Positions 35,234-48,900 of a stretch of DNA of 64,000 nucleotides are shown in pieces. Source of the DNA: Glandiceps talaboti (Eukaryota; Hemichordata; Enteropneusta; Spengelidae); contig NC_135556.1 in NCBI RefSeq assembly GCF_964340395.1, forward strand, positions 8,199,501 to 8,263,500, in the 5' to 3' direction. A program made the position numbers and the translations under genes. The notes beneath the pieces were generated by a model, which was not told the DNA's origin, searched no databases, and was given only the letters and a program-made list of their open reading frames with translations. Positions within the stretch are counted from its first letter, which is position 1; each line of letters opens with the position of its first letter.

Positions 35234-35386
35234 TGTTATGTCCTTGACGGTCACTAGTCATCATTATCTTGTGCTCGTAATGAAATCACACACAGGCATG
35301 TATCCGCCATTACAGAAAACTACTTTATTCAGTCACATGACTATCACATGATCAATGTAAGCAATACATACTTGCAATACATAACA
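35234..35386 (-). repeat. LTR (5' LTR of the element)
   Basis: Same 153 bp as the left LTR. On the minus strand it should hold the promoter, and it is followed by the tRNA-Leu-type primer-binding site. Confidence 0.95.
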
Positions 35387-35394
35387 CCCCGCAC

Positions 35395-35455
35395 GTAGTC
35401 CTGCTTGCATACGGAGGAATTCGAGACTCGATTCTGACAATTGTCCCTCCCCCTC
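35395..35455. repeat. Fragment of an inverted-repeat family (fuller copy 60477-60617)
   Basis: TAGTCCTGCTTGCA and GACTCGATTCTGACA occur in the same order as at 60477-60525. The retrotransposon lies directly beside this fragment, so it may have landed in an older element. Confidence 0.55.
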
Positions 35456-36956
35456 CGGTGTTTAGAGTCAAGTCAGTAATACAGACTCGTGCACCCGAGG
35501 ACTACCCCGCGCGGTATGATCACTGACACTGATGACATGATGAGAGAGAACCTTTTCGGATTTACATGTAAAACGGGGAAAGATACGCAAAACATAACGC
35601 AAAGTCTGAAGCCAAATTAAAGTTGTAATTATTTTAATTATTTTTACTTGCCAAATATTTGCATTTTGGAAAGGCAAGACACGTTCATGTCGTTGTGATG
35701 TGAACTGTCGGCCATATTTAAACTTCAACCGCATGCCTGGCATGCCCTTCCTTACGCAAGTTGTCTGAATTCTGGTTCACTGTCATTCCAAATTGCACGA
35801 CAATATAGAATTAACTACAAGTTACATGTTATCTGAAAACATCACACTTTTATAGTGGGTCTGAAGTGTGATTTTAGTGAGTACTAAGAACGTCCTGTGT
35901 TGATACTCAAGATACTTGCTGTGGAAAATCGCTCGGTCGAATGAGGTCACCTTCAGCTTCTGGTCGAATCAGGATAGAGTATGCAAATGAGGATGTTGCG
36001 GATTGGCTGATAATGTAGAAGGGTGCAGAATTGGATTTGAAGTTTACAACCCTGTTTCGAACAAACGCTTGTCATTTGGGCGCCCAATGCGTAGAATTAT
36101 GACTATAGCACATATTACATTGCTTGTTTGACGTCAATAGTGTCTTTTGAAAAGTGGCAGTTTACTTAAAGTCTCGTCGACTGATTTCCAATATGGCGTC
36201 GGTCATTATGCTCATTAACATATTCATTTTTTTTTCAAATTACAAAAAAAAAATCATAAAAAATAAAAATGAGGATGTGCTGACTTGAAATTAACAAATC
36301 TGAGTAAGCTACCCCCTGCGCATCAACACGCCAGATATCAAAGCAATCTAATAAGAGGTTTTCAAGGAGTTGATGAAAATGACATTTTATGAAAAAAAAT
36401 CATAAAAAATTGAAAATGGCACAGATCAACTTGGCATGAACAAATCTGAATAGCCTCCCCCCAGGGAACATGCACACCAAATATCGAAGAATTCCGACTG
36501 TCACTTATGGAGTAGATAGTAAAAATATAAAAGTTTGACGGACACCTATGATTCACTCTACTCTCTATACCTCAATACCCACCTATACCTAAAGCTACGC
36601 TTTCAGCTTTCGCTGACAGCGGAGCTAAAAAGGAAGAATTGTTTCTGGTCAGCACACACATCACTTAGAAAAGAGTATGAACACAGAGCACAGACAATTA
36701 TGTTATCATTATTGTTTGGTCATTCTCATTCTTTCAATTTCGAATTGAGTGTTATATTGTAAGATTGTTTCTGGTTGGCCACTCCTAAGTACTCGAGATT
36801 GATGTACATCCAAAGTCACAAAGTGAACTTGAGAAATTGGAGAATAGATGAGAGTACTTCAACCTGTTTTAGATCGAGTGCTATATTTCAATCACAACAA
36901 ATTGCATTTGTGACGTGACTTATTAAAGACAAACAATTCGGCAAAAAAAACTTATT
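35456..36956. other. Intergenic stretch between retrotransposon and SRD5A3
   Basis: No supported gene. About 36215-36530 holds two copies of a ~140-bp unit (runs of A with AATCATAAAAAAT, then AACAAATCTGA.TA and CCAGATATC/CCAAATATC). The 3' end of the SRD5A3 transcript should fall within this stretch on the minus strand, but I see no canonical AATAAA close to the stop codon, only AATAAG. Confidence 0.45.
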
Positions 36957-39900
36957 TTAGTAAATCCATGGTATGATAACTTTCCTGTGTACTGGATAGT
37001 TATCAAACTTCTCTTTGTACCATTTATGGAAAACCTCCCCCATAGCAACCTGGTTGCTAACAACAAATGCCATGACCCACCACCAGAGGGTGTGTTTGAA
37101 ACCTAAAACAACTGCTACTCCTGTGTAGATGATAATTTCTGACAGGTAGTGAGGATTGGAGACGTATTCAAACCAATCACCATATGGTATCTTGTGGACA
37201 TTCTTATCTGCAGAGAAAAAATGACAATATATCACACATTAAGCAAAAAAAAAATTGATTCTGGTCAGTGCAAACATGACTTAATAAATACCCCCACGTC
37301 GGTCTTTTTTCCCCCATGTTTGTCCAGCCCATGCAGTCTGCAGATCAGTGGGGAAACACAAAAATAACCCTCCCTACTTCAGTGAAGACAACTGCAGAAC
37401 CAATTATAACAAGCAAATGACATCTGCCCCACATACACACTTGCTCTAAAGTACTAAATAAAAAGTCCACAGGTTTGTTGAGAATTTAAAAAAAAATAAA
37501 AAAATATCACGTCATCACACCATTTTAGACACACTGTCCTGACCAGAAACAATTCTTTTTTCTTGTTGACCTTACAGTACTAACAGAAACTCTGCTATCA
37601 GCAAACAAGATAGATACAAACTAATTGATGTCAGACACGGTAGACTACGGTGACGTAGATTACACAAGTGGATGATAGCAATGACTTGGTTACATGTACA
37701 TGTACATGTATGTATATATAAATACCCTTTGAATCAAGATGCATCTTTTCTTCAAGTGGTTGCACATTCAACTAATCCATTTTTGCACTCTCACTCACCG
37801 TCAACATTCATTGATAGCTTAGATCAACATGTCACAATATTAGTTGTATTTCATCTCTGTGTTAGCTTATCAATAGTTGATCTGCGATTGCCATACAAAA
37901 ATTCATTGTACAAAATACACAATCACACCACTAGTCATATATGATGTATTAAAGATTGTTCCGTACCAGTGTTTTTTGTTCAGAGTGGTAGGTAAAATCT
38001 ACCCAAGTTTCCCAGTCACTTTAGGTAAAATCTACCCAAGTTTCCCGGTCATTTTAGTTTCCCAGTCATTTTAGTTGGGTTCCCTACCAGTGTATTTGAA
38101 AAGGTGGCAAGGAGATAAAATCTACCTGAGTTTCTTGGTTATTCTCCCATAGTTCTTTGCCAATGTTTTCATAAAGGGTGGTAGGTAGGAAATGTAAACC
38201 TGACTTCCCCAGTCATCTTGCCAGACTTCCCTACCATTGATGAATTCATCTCTACCTACCTGCATCTGTTTTTCTGAGATTGGCAAAGATAACACAGGCT
38301 CTGTTCTGATGCCAAGACCCCCATAGAAAGAGAACAACACCGAATACATGATAGGGCTCAATGTGATCACCAAGATCTGGGATACTCTTAAAGGAAGCTG
38401 TGATATAAAACAAGAAAATACAACTTGATTTAGTATAAAAACTGATACCAGCCACTTAGAATTCTACAATTCAAGGAATGGTGAATTGTTGTTTTCTTTT
38501 GAAATTCTGTAGTAAACATGATACATGTTTCTGTTGATATCTTTTGGCTTGCAGTGTTCTCTGCCTTTGTACTCTAATGGGCGTAGCAAATAGAAATGCT
38601 GTACAAGACACCACAAGCATGAATGCAATACCCCGAGTACCAACAATGGCACTAGCGTGAAATGGGGTGCTGTTATCATTACTTATGTTCATCCAATTTT
38701 TTTAGCATGTGTTCAAATGTTTTCATATGCACGGAACAAGTGTGCACTCATTTTGTATACAGGTTTGCAATAATGTCTTCGGTTTTGCATGGCACTAGTA
38801 ATGCACACACACCTATGCAAGTAATCGTTACAGATTATGTAATAACATGAAGGCTCAACTAACAACTACCAGGGTAATATCTGTTACGAGTAAGACATGG
38901 GAAGGAAGGCATAGGAAATATGTGAAGTCTTAAGAAACTGATAACCAAAGCAACTACATGGACATAACTGTGTGCTATTGTTTTAGTATTTTGTTACACC
39001 TCTACAAATAGATTGAGCAACTCGTACCATACCTTTTTGTAAGATATGTGGTCCCTCAGAAAGTATGGTTGGTCCCAGAGCTGGATAGAAAGTCATTCCC
39101 AATAAAAAGTGGATGACGTTCATTTGGGAATTACTGTACTTGGAAACGAACTGACATTCCAGAAATCTACGCATTCCTTGTACAACCATTAGACACATGG
39201 CAATCAAAATGGAAATCTGTGAAACTGTTCAGAAAAAAAAAATGATCAAACAAATTTAAATAAAATTAACTTGGTAAAACTGAATTTATGTGGTTGGGTA
39301 AGTGTCAAGGAATAGGTCTGATCATTCTTTCGGTGTTTCTTGGCCAAAGTGTCCAATTAAAATTATCGGAATCCACTTTTTACATGATGCTATGGAAGCT
39401 TACAGGGAAAATATCACAGCCCCTCTGAAGTCAATAATTTCATGGTCAATGTATGGATAACTAGGGGCCTTACATTGATCAGTGTATGGATAACTAGTGG
39501 CCTTACATTGATCGACAAAATCCAAATCATCAAAACTCTTATAGTCCCTAAATTTCTTTATGTTTTTAATTTGATTGATGTTAGAACTAATGACTTAAAG
39601 TTAATTAATGGTGTTATTCATAGATTTTTATGGAATGGGCTCGATAAGGTTAGCGGGAATATTCTGATTGGGGGATAAAAAGGAAGGCGGTATTGGTATG
39701 TTGGACATCTTTTCACTCTACATGGCACACAGAATTTCATGGATCAAGTGTTTTTTATCTGAATCAGTAAATCACCTATGGAAGCTCTTCTTTTTCCTTT
39801 TTCATGAAAAAAACTGGAAACTATTTAATTTTGAAATGCAATTACGATGTGAAACTTTTGCCAGTTTGGCTCCCAAATCTCTATAAAAGTATTTTAATGT

Positions 39901-42900
39901 GTTGGCAAGAGATTAACCCCTTTTCCTCCACCTCCCCAGCTGAGCAGGTAATTTGGAATAATGTCAAAATTCTCATCAACAATAAATCAGTTTTTAGTGC
40001 TTATCTGTATAAAAAAGGTATCATAGACATTTCTGACATTTTTGGGAATGACTCTAGATTTAAAAATCAAGCCGACCTTAAGGATTTAGGATGTAACCTA
40101 AATCATTATATGTTGTGGATTGGTATTCTTGATGCTATCCCAGCACACTGGAAAACATGTAAACCACAACTAGTTAGGCCTGAAATACCAATTTTTTTTT
40201 TTTTCTCAAGAATCAAGTTTCATTATTTACAAAAAAAAATAAAAATTGCATTCACAGTCCAAATAACAACAAAGTCCGAATTCTACTTACCTCTAGGCTG
40301 GTAGAGAGGATGAAAACTAATACCACTTAATAAATCCACAAACCATGAAGGAGGTCTTTGATTCATAAAATATGCACCAATTATTGTGTACAAGATGAAA
40401 CCATTACAGATAACGGAATTCAGATAGAAATATTTAAACCACCTACAGAACAGAACAAAAATATTCATGAGGCCAAACAAAAAAAATGTGTGGTTCCGGT
40501 TACACTCAATTTTTAGAATAGGTGGGGTAGGTAGATTTTTTATTTTATTTATTTATTTTTTTTCATGTGCGAGTGTCTAGTTCAGGTTTTCCATTGTTTT
40601 CCAAATGGTCTCTGTGTTATTTATTTCTTCCTATCAGATTTACAGCCATTAAAGATTGGAAGAACAGTTTTACATTGTCTTTCTACGTTGATGTCAGTTT
40701 CCGAATTCCGCATCCACTATTTCTGGCAAAACTTCACAATTTTAGTGATTTTATTATTTTTTTCTCAAATACATAAAAAAAACCCAAGTTTAGGGTCAGC
40801 AGTGAAAATCTAGGTGGGGTCGGGTAACCGCAACCAAACAATTTTTTTCTTCTAGGCCTGATTGTAGTTTTTGTTTCTTACATTTTTTAACCAACCATGA
40901 ATCACAGGTGTTCAGTTGAGTTCATATTTGTCACTTTTCAGAAATATGTTTCTAAGTCAATGTGTCTAATTCCATGTTTTGAGTTCATCCTATAATTTCC
41001 TGATTTATGTTTTAATATTGCATCAATAGTAACTGCAATAATCGTAGCATTGTTTTTTTCCCTGTTTTTGTGGTTTTTTTCATTCCATCATTTAACCAGA
41101 AAACAAATGCTACAATCCCTGCTGGATATTTTCTGCTAAATTACGCCCTACTTTCCAAACAATCGGGCATTTCCTAACTTCGACATTAATTACAGAGCCT
41201 TCAACACCTAAGATATATTCAGAAGTATCCCAATCTCGTCAAAATCGGCAAAGGTAAAGTTGAAATGGGTAGTGCAGGTATGTAAAGCGAGATTACGCTA
41301 AAAAACGTCATACCTGTACTACCCGTTTCAAAATGCTGTGATGTGTTGCTACTTTTGCAGATTTTGATGGGATTGGTGGACTTTTGAACATTTTTTGAGT
41401 CTTGAAGGCTCGGTAATTAGTGTAGGAGTTAGGAAATGTCCGACTTCCTGGCAAGCAACGGTAGGTATAATAATAGCAGTATAATTTATCCAATTTTGTG
41501 AAGCAGATCTGCCTTGCAACCTTCTACTTGCAATTGCCTAGCAGGAATTGGTTTTTTTTCACGTTAAATGAAGGAACCACAAGAAAGAAAAAAAATTGAA
41601 AAACTCAGAATCCAAACAAACACTAAAATTATTACAGCTAAATCTATAGATAGTATACAAAAGTTACCTATGCGACTGTGACGAAACGCCCAGTATTTTA
41701 CTAGATATTTTCGATTGTTTACACTGCTGTTGATAGCGTACATGTGTACAGTTCATATAGCACGCCATGTTATTGTTAGAGACTACAGTCTAGACATAGC
41801 TGCTTAGTTGAGTATAGCGCAGAGAAACAAACATACATATTTTTACTGTTCTGATTTGACCCCTTTTAGCGACCCAGTTTGCGTTTCTATGTATTAGTAT
41901 AGCTATTTCAAATTCCAGTTATTTAGAGTAGTAAAGTTTCTTGACCCCTAGGGCAATGTCTGTAAATTTTACATAATTTGATTGGATATCTATCCTTGAA
42001 CTTGGTCAGCGTCCAAGTCAGGCCAGGCATACGTGATATTTTACAGATCAGAGGACCTTTGGTTATGATTGACAGGTCATTTCGACCACAAATTCTAACC
42101 ACGAAGTGAAATGTCATCAATTTCAGTAGTTAGAGAGTTATTTTTAGTCTAAGGCCATTCATATGTAAATTACCAGTTTTCTATGTAAGTGGTAAAGTTC
42201 AGAGCCTCAATGAACAGCTTTTGCCAGTCTGTTCCAGGTGTAGCTCGTCAGATACTAGTGAAAGTGGACTTTACGTGGTCTACTGGTCAGATACTAGTGA
42301 AAGTGGACTTTACGGGGTCTGCCCAAGGAAATAGGTATAACTTAGCCAGATACTAGTGAAAGTAGACTTTGCATGGTCTACTGGTCAGATACTAGTGAAA
42401 GTGGACTTTACGGGGTCTGCCCAAGGAAATAGGTATAACTTAGCCAGATACTAGTGAAAGTAGACTTTGCATGGTCTACTGGTCAGATAGTATGGAACAG
42501 ACTTTGCGTGGTCTGCTTGTCGGATGGTGTAGACAACGATATATTCCCCCTCCTACTCCAATTCTTCTCCTGTTTGGCAAACAGTTCAGCAACCCTGAAG
42601 TGTTATCATTTTCATGAACGAAATAAAGATGTCAAGTGTTTCATTTGAAATATTCCTGTCAAGCATATTTTCTGGAGATCAGGGGTCGTCAACCCCATAT
42701 AAATACATAATATAGATCCCCTTCCCAATTTCTGAATCAGTGAACTCAACGAGACATCGAAAGAAGATCCTCGACAACACTACAAACGAAGACCAATGAT
42801 ATCACCACGGGAGAAGACAACGTCCAGATATAATTATAATTTGGTTGGTGGCTGACCAAAGTTTGACGAATATTCAAGGGAAGTCAGTCATTGCCTGGTG

Positions 42901-42904
42901 GCAT

Positions 42905-42968
<64 letters not shown>

Positions 42969-45900
42969 CACTATCATCAATATTAAAGACGATGAGTCCT
43001 CCCTCACCCCTTAATTATATTATTTTTCCTACAGGATTTGACCTCAACGTCAAATGACCAAAATCAATACAGAACACAGAACACAATTAAACGACCCCAA
43101 CTGTAAGGTTGTTACACGGGTGCACGTCCAACTCGGCCCATTTCCAACTCGGCCCACCAACTCGGCCCACCATCTGCCAACTCGGCCCACCAACTCGGCC
43201 CACTCTCTGTCAACTCGGCCCACCAACTCAGCCCACTCTCTGCCAACTCGGCCCACTCTCTGCCAACTTGACTATAGATATTTAGTCCGCTATTCGTCAA
43301 TTCGTAAATAGTCAAGATGTACAACTCGACGTGATTGTAACTTCAAAACCGAAACACTTTGAAATAAATGATTGTGTTTATTACTAACATATTGCCCACT
43401 TCGACATGACATGCACTCTAAAATGGGTTGATCTTTTTTTATTAATCGTTGTTGAAATTAAAGTATTCATGAAACTTGGCCTGTCCATGGAAATACATGG
43501 CGCTTTTACTTCCATGGTTTGTTGGAACTATTAAAAGTTAGCAACGATCGACACGCGTAGGCTTTTATAGCAGACCCCCGTATCGAGTAGCTACATGTTG
43601 AATGAGAAACGATCAAGCGTAGTGTGTCAGATTATTTTGGAATTATGTTGTTTCGGTTTGTTTGATGGAGACATTTCAATATGCTTTTATCTCGTAGAAA
43701 ATAAAAAAAAGTTTATAACTGTTCATATAACATTGGTGGTAAAGTTAATTTATTGTTTTTTTCTTTAAAGTGTCAAGTTGTTGAATAACTTTGACCATTT
43801 ACAAATGGTGTCAAAAGGCAAATGAACTGTCCGGTGTGCCGACTAATCTATGGATGATTGACAGGCTTCGGTCGAGTCATCTGTATGCATGAGGACAAAC
43901 TGTAAGACTAAGGCAATTATTCTGGAGGGAGAATGGTAAGCCTGAGATAGGAATGCACTAGTACTGCAAATCTTCAACTTCAACCTTCTATCACGGTCAC
44001 TGTTAAGTGACCTTGCTTCCATGTGTGGCATATACGACAGACACATCGGCGATTATTTGCGACGAGGGCGTTAATGACTACATTGTTACAGCTAGGTTCT
44101 CTACGATGTGTGAAAGTGTAACACGGAAGGGGGTCCTTTGAAACAATATAACCATCACTATCAAATATACCGCAACCACTTTGTGATAACTGGCGATCAA
44201 CGAAACCATTAAACGCAAACCAAGCAGTGTATACTAGTAATTATTGCACACTATCGTATGCTTTGATAGAGTTACATTGATACCGACATTGCTTGCGATG
44301 TTTCATATGTAAACATAATTTACTTTGACTGAAAAAATGATAATCTAAACAGCCTTGAAGCAAAACGAACTTGTTGCCATAACATTGCTCTAGAATATAG
44401 GGTGTATAAGTCAGAATGTAAAGTTATCCCGATAATTTATTTACCTTTTTATTGTTGAAGACAAATTCAAAATTGCTGCAATTCTAAGGCCGAAACCTAC
44501 ATTATTCATTTACATGTATTGTATTATATATTTACATGTACAGTTGTATTGTGATACTTTCCATGCTTCCACTATCATCACATTAAAAAGTAGTTACGCA
44601 TCTTCGGATACATTGACCATGGAAGAATAACTCACTGCATACAGCTATATACGAAACGGATGTTCAAAAAAAATTAAAAAAGCATAATCCCAGGTAGCCC
44701 CACATTGTACACTATGAACTATAATACTATCACTGTGAATAAATTATGTAATAAAAGTTATGATGAGAGTTTGAAAGGAAAAATGAAATGACGATGATTG
44801 GATCGAACCAGCCTCGGTTGTCCATAACTGGTGAGTGTCGGATTTCTTATCACTAGTGTCTTGTAGAGACACCTCATTTACAAAGTATTTGTTACTTTGT
44901 TTACCACAATACCATTGTCTTGTAGTCTGTGAAGTTGTCGGGTAATGGTATATGACCGACGTGATTTACACAACAATTAAACTATTTGGGTGTGATAATA
45001 CATTATACGTGCCACTAGTTTGTCACCAATGTGTGTCCGTATAAAACTTTGAAGCTTCTTTATAGTTCATCTAATTTGTTGTAAGCAAACAATAATAATT
45101 TATTCCCTAATCAAATTAAACGAAAGTGACACGTGACAGTAGAAAACATATAAATAATCACCGCAAACTACACTCTTCATACACTTGTATCGAATATTTC
45201 GACAAGAGAACAACCAGATCAGAAACCATCAATACGAGAAACAGAAGCAAAAGATGTGTCATCACTCCGGAGTACCCCTGCATCAAATGTTATCAAGAAG
45301 TCATCCAACAGCAACAGGACTTCGAATGCGATGTGTGTCAGCAATGGCAACATAGGAGATGTACAAAAGGTAAATTCATCAAAGTCTTTTATTATACATA
45401 TTTAATGCCAATCCCGTCTTTCAAACTTGTTTCTGACTGCATCTGATGAGGAAAAACCACAGATACATAAGCCGTATTCTAAAATTTAATCTCACTATTT
45501 TTTAAGGCACGCAAATTCTGGCATCAGGAGAAAGTGGTCCCATTCAGGAAAACTGATGTACAAATTTTGCTTCACATTCATTTCTCACTTTCCCGACCGT
45601 GTAATGTTGTCAAGATCATTTTTTTTATGAAAGTCATATCTACATTTATGGATCGAGTTGCCATGTACTTTCAAGATTAGATTTTTGACTGTTATTCCGA
45701 TTCGCCATTTGGTCGCAATAGTCGTGGTGATACTTAGGGTAAAGGGCCGCTTTCTTATTCCGTATTCTGAAATGACAGTAAAAATCTATCATTTCTGCCT
45801 ACAGGGTTTACGTTAGTAATGTACAATGAAGCTGTGAAAAAGGACGAGGGGTTTGATTGGCGTTGTAACATGTGCATAGATAATACTACAGCAAGAGAGA

Positions 45901-48900
45901 CGGCCATGGATACTAATGATTCAATGGTAAGTCATATATTTTATGTTATTCTGTCATCTTTCAATAATATTTTCTCGGAATGTGTTATTTCGAGGCTCTG
46001 AAAATACTCGGAAATACATGTAAGGATTACAGGCCGTTTCGCTCTCACGTTTCTTTATCATCAAGATATAAAAATATATTTTTCAATCGGGGCCACACGC
46101 TTCAGACAGTGTCTCAGGTTACGGAAAATTTTGTATATTTTATGCATATGTTATTTGTGACAGTCGTTCTCATCGTAATGTCCAGAATTCAGACAATATT
46201 TCAGTTCTTTACGAGTAAGTCAAGTCGTTTGACTCAAGCCTCAGTTATCAACACGCCTCCTGGTGAAGAGTCGCAAGAAATGGAAGTCAATGATGACACA
46301 GTGAATAACATTCCCTTTCTACAACCACAAGTATTAGAAGAATCAGAACTGGCCGATCCTACACCTCACGCCCTGCCGAATTTCGACAACGAGTTAGTCT
46401 ACGAATTGATAGCTGAGTCGTCACAGAGAGGCAAAACAAAACTTGCTGACTCGGATGGGTATTCCTACACTGTTAAACGATGTGCAGCCAACACGACACA
46501 CTGGCGGTGTACAGTCAGAAACAAATCATCCAACTGCAAGGCAACTGTAAAACAAGTTGGTAACATCTTTACGCCTGGCCACTCATCGCATTGCCACCCC
46601 CCTACAGCTGGTGTCGCTATTGCTAGCAGAGTTTCGGCTGAAATACGTAAGAAAGCGACGGAGAACGTATTCAGACCAGCTCCACAATTGGTAGAGGAGG
46701 CTATCCGGAAAAACGTTACAGAAAATGCTGCGGTTGCACTAACGGCGCCACCACATAACCTGGCACGGCAAGGTAATCGGAGGCGACAGAAATCTAGACC
46801 AGCGGAACCATCAGATCTTGATTTTGAAATATCCTTAGGACATGTCCCAGAGAACTTCCTGAAACGAGACGTGCGTGTTGGGGAGAGACGTCACTTGGTC
46901 TTCGCCACCGAACACCAACTTAAGCTCCTAGGGAAAGCCAAATGCTGGTACGCTGATGCCACATTTAAGGTCGTGAGGAAGCCATTCACGCAACTATTTA
47001 GTCTTCATGCATTTTTGAAAGTCGACGACAATATTAAACAAGTACCCCTGTTATTCGCACTGATGTCCGGTAAAAGAAAAAGGGACTACAAGAAAGTACT
47101 ACAAGCTGCGATCCATGATTAGGGAGAGTTGAAAAAAAAGGGGCGAGTCGAATCGCGTTAATATCAGTGGTGTGAACGGTGCGTCAAACGGACACGTTGT
47201 TATATTGAAATACATGTAGATAGGTACCGGTAGCCCGTCCTGCCGACGGTGAATGGGTCTACGTTACTGTACCCTCAACACCGAAGGGACGACAAACTGT
47301 ATGCAAGTGCGACTTAGTTACTTTTCTCTATTCCCAGTAATTTTCTCCAGTTGTAAAGTTAGTTGCACCTAGAATTAAGTTAATTGCATCCTTAGTATTG
47401 CACTGTAGGTAGTTAAGTATTATTTTCAGCCACAAGCCATCAAGTTGCAGCTGTAAGTGATCAACATGGCCCAACGTTCCAGCAATAGGAGACGCCGCCC
47501 TAACTCCAAGTATCCTACCCTTTCATCGAGACCAAACCATTCCTGTTCCTGTGTAGTGTGTGAAAGAATGGTGACTGTTCGGCAGCATGCTCTGTGCTGT
47601 GATAACTGTTCTAGGTATGTGGTATTTATTAATTTTTAGCACAACTGAACTGATATGTTCATTCCCTAGTTCTATGTGTAAACAGCTTAAACTCAAAAAC
47701 TGCTGGAATGTTTGATATGGTATAAGAATGAAGAACTGTGTTGTTACTATGCTCACTAGGTCCAAAGTGTGTAGTTTTAATAAAATATTGTAAACTGGGA
47801 AATTTCCCAGTCTATTGAAATTGCGTAGTGTATTCAACACTTGTTTAAAAGTTACGTAAACACCATACATATGACCTAGTCCATTCTCTTTTTTTTTTTT
47901 TATTTCAGATGGCAACACCGATTATGTAAAAGTGGAATCACCAACTCTGAGTACAGGCATCTGGTCAGAGGAGATATTGAGTTTCCATGGCAGTGTGCTA
48001 AGTGTTCAGCCCCATCCCTTTTACCTTCACCACCTCTCTCCTCATCTCCACCTCCTATGCTTTTACCATCCCCCTCCTCATCTCCACCTCCCATGCCTTC
48101 ACCACCTCTCTCCTCATCTCCACCTCTTATGCTTTTTCCATCCCCCCTCCTCATCTCCTCCCTTTATGCCTTCATCATCTCTCTCCTCTTCTACATCATT
48201 TCCTTCATCTGATTTTCATCCTGTTGGTCAAAGTTCTGTCTTATCATCTGGCGAAGAAAGAAGACTGAGTGATAATGGTGAAGAAAGAAGACACATTGGT
48301 AATGGCGATGAAAGAAGTCTGAGTGATAATGGCGAAGAAAGAAGACACAGTGGTAATGGCGAAGAAAGAAGACACAGTAAAGATGGCACCCAACAAGCCG
48401 AGCCAGTGATTGAGGTCCCTTCCATCATACAAGAATCTTCAATTGCAGATGAAACTCCAGTGCCATACACCAACCGTTCCGATGTTCAAGAAATTACCTA
48501 CCAAGTAATTTCCGATGGATTGCAAAAAGGGAAGACGCAGCTGGTAGACAGCGATGGCTACAGTTATGTCATAAAGAGCAGAAGGCAGAATGGGAACAGA
48601 ACCTGGCGTTGCAGTGTCAGAAACAAGACATCGCGGTGTAAAGCTACCGTGATTGAAAAGGTAAGAAGAAAGAAGACACAGTGGTAACTTCTGGTAAAAG
48701 TAGACCCCTTTTCAATCAGCCCACATCCATCCGGGAAAACTCGGCAAGGCTACGGCATCAAAAGTTCGAAAGGAGGTAAAAAAGGCAGCAGCCTGCGATT
48801 TCTTTACGTCAGCTGCCGAGATCGTAAATAAAGTCATGTTAGACGAAGGTATACAGAGAGCAGTAGAACCATTCGAAGCTCTACAGAAGCCTGAATATTT

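Larger units (their letters stand above)
30126..35386 (-). mobile_element. Intact Ty3/gypsy-type LTR retrotransposon
   Basis: The element is 5,261 bp with two apparently identical 153-bp LTRs (30126-30278 and 35234-35386) that begin TGTTATG and end CATAACA, flanked by CCCCG duplications. It reads on the minus strand, so the 5' LTR is the right one. Next to it lies TGGTGTCAGAA (35223-35233 on the minus strand), which matches the 3' end of tRNA-Leu and is the likely primer-binding site. Next to the other LTR is a purine run AAAGAGGG, the likely polypurine tract. Identical LTRs and an open gag-pol frame point to a recent insertion. The LTRs are unusually short. Confidence 0.95.

Noticed and set aside
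41668-41768. A minus-strand ATGGCG open exon with a GTAACT donor in the right phase for SRD5A3 exon 2.
   Set aside because: It gives a 34-residue start without the first membrane helix or the YGK motif. The exon at 52014-52192 fits the family far better and also matches phase.
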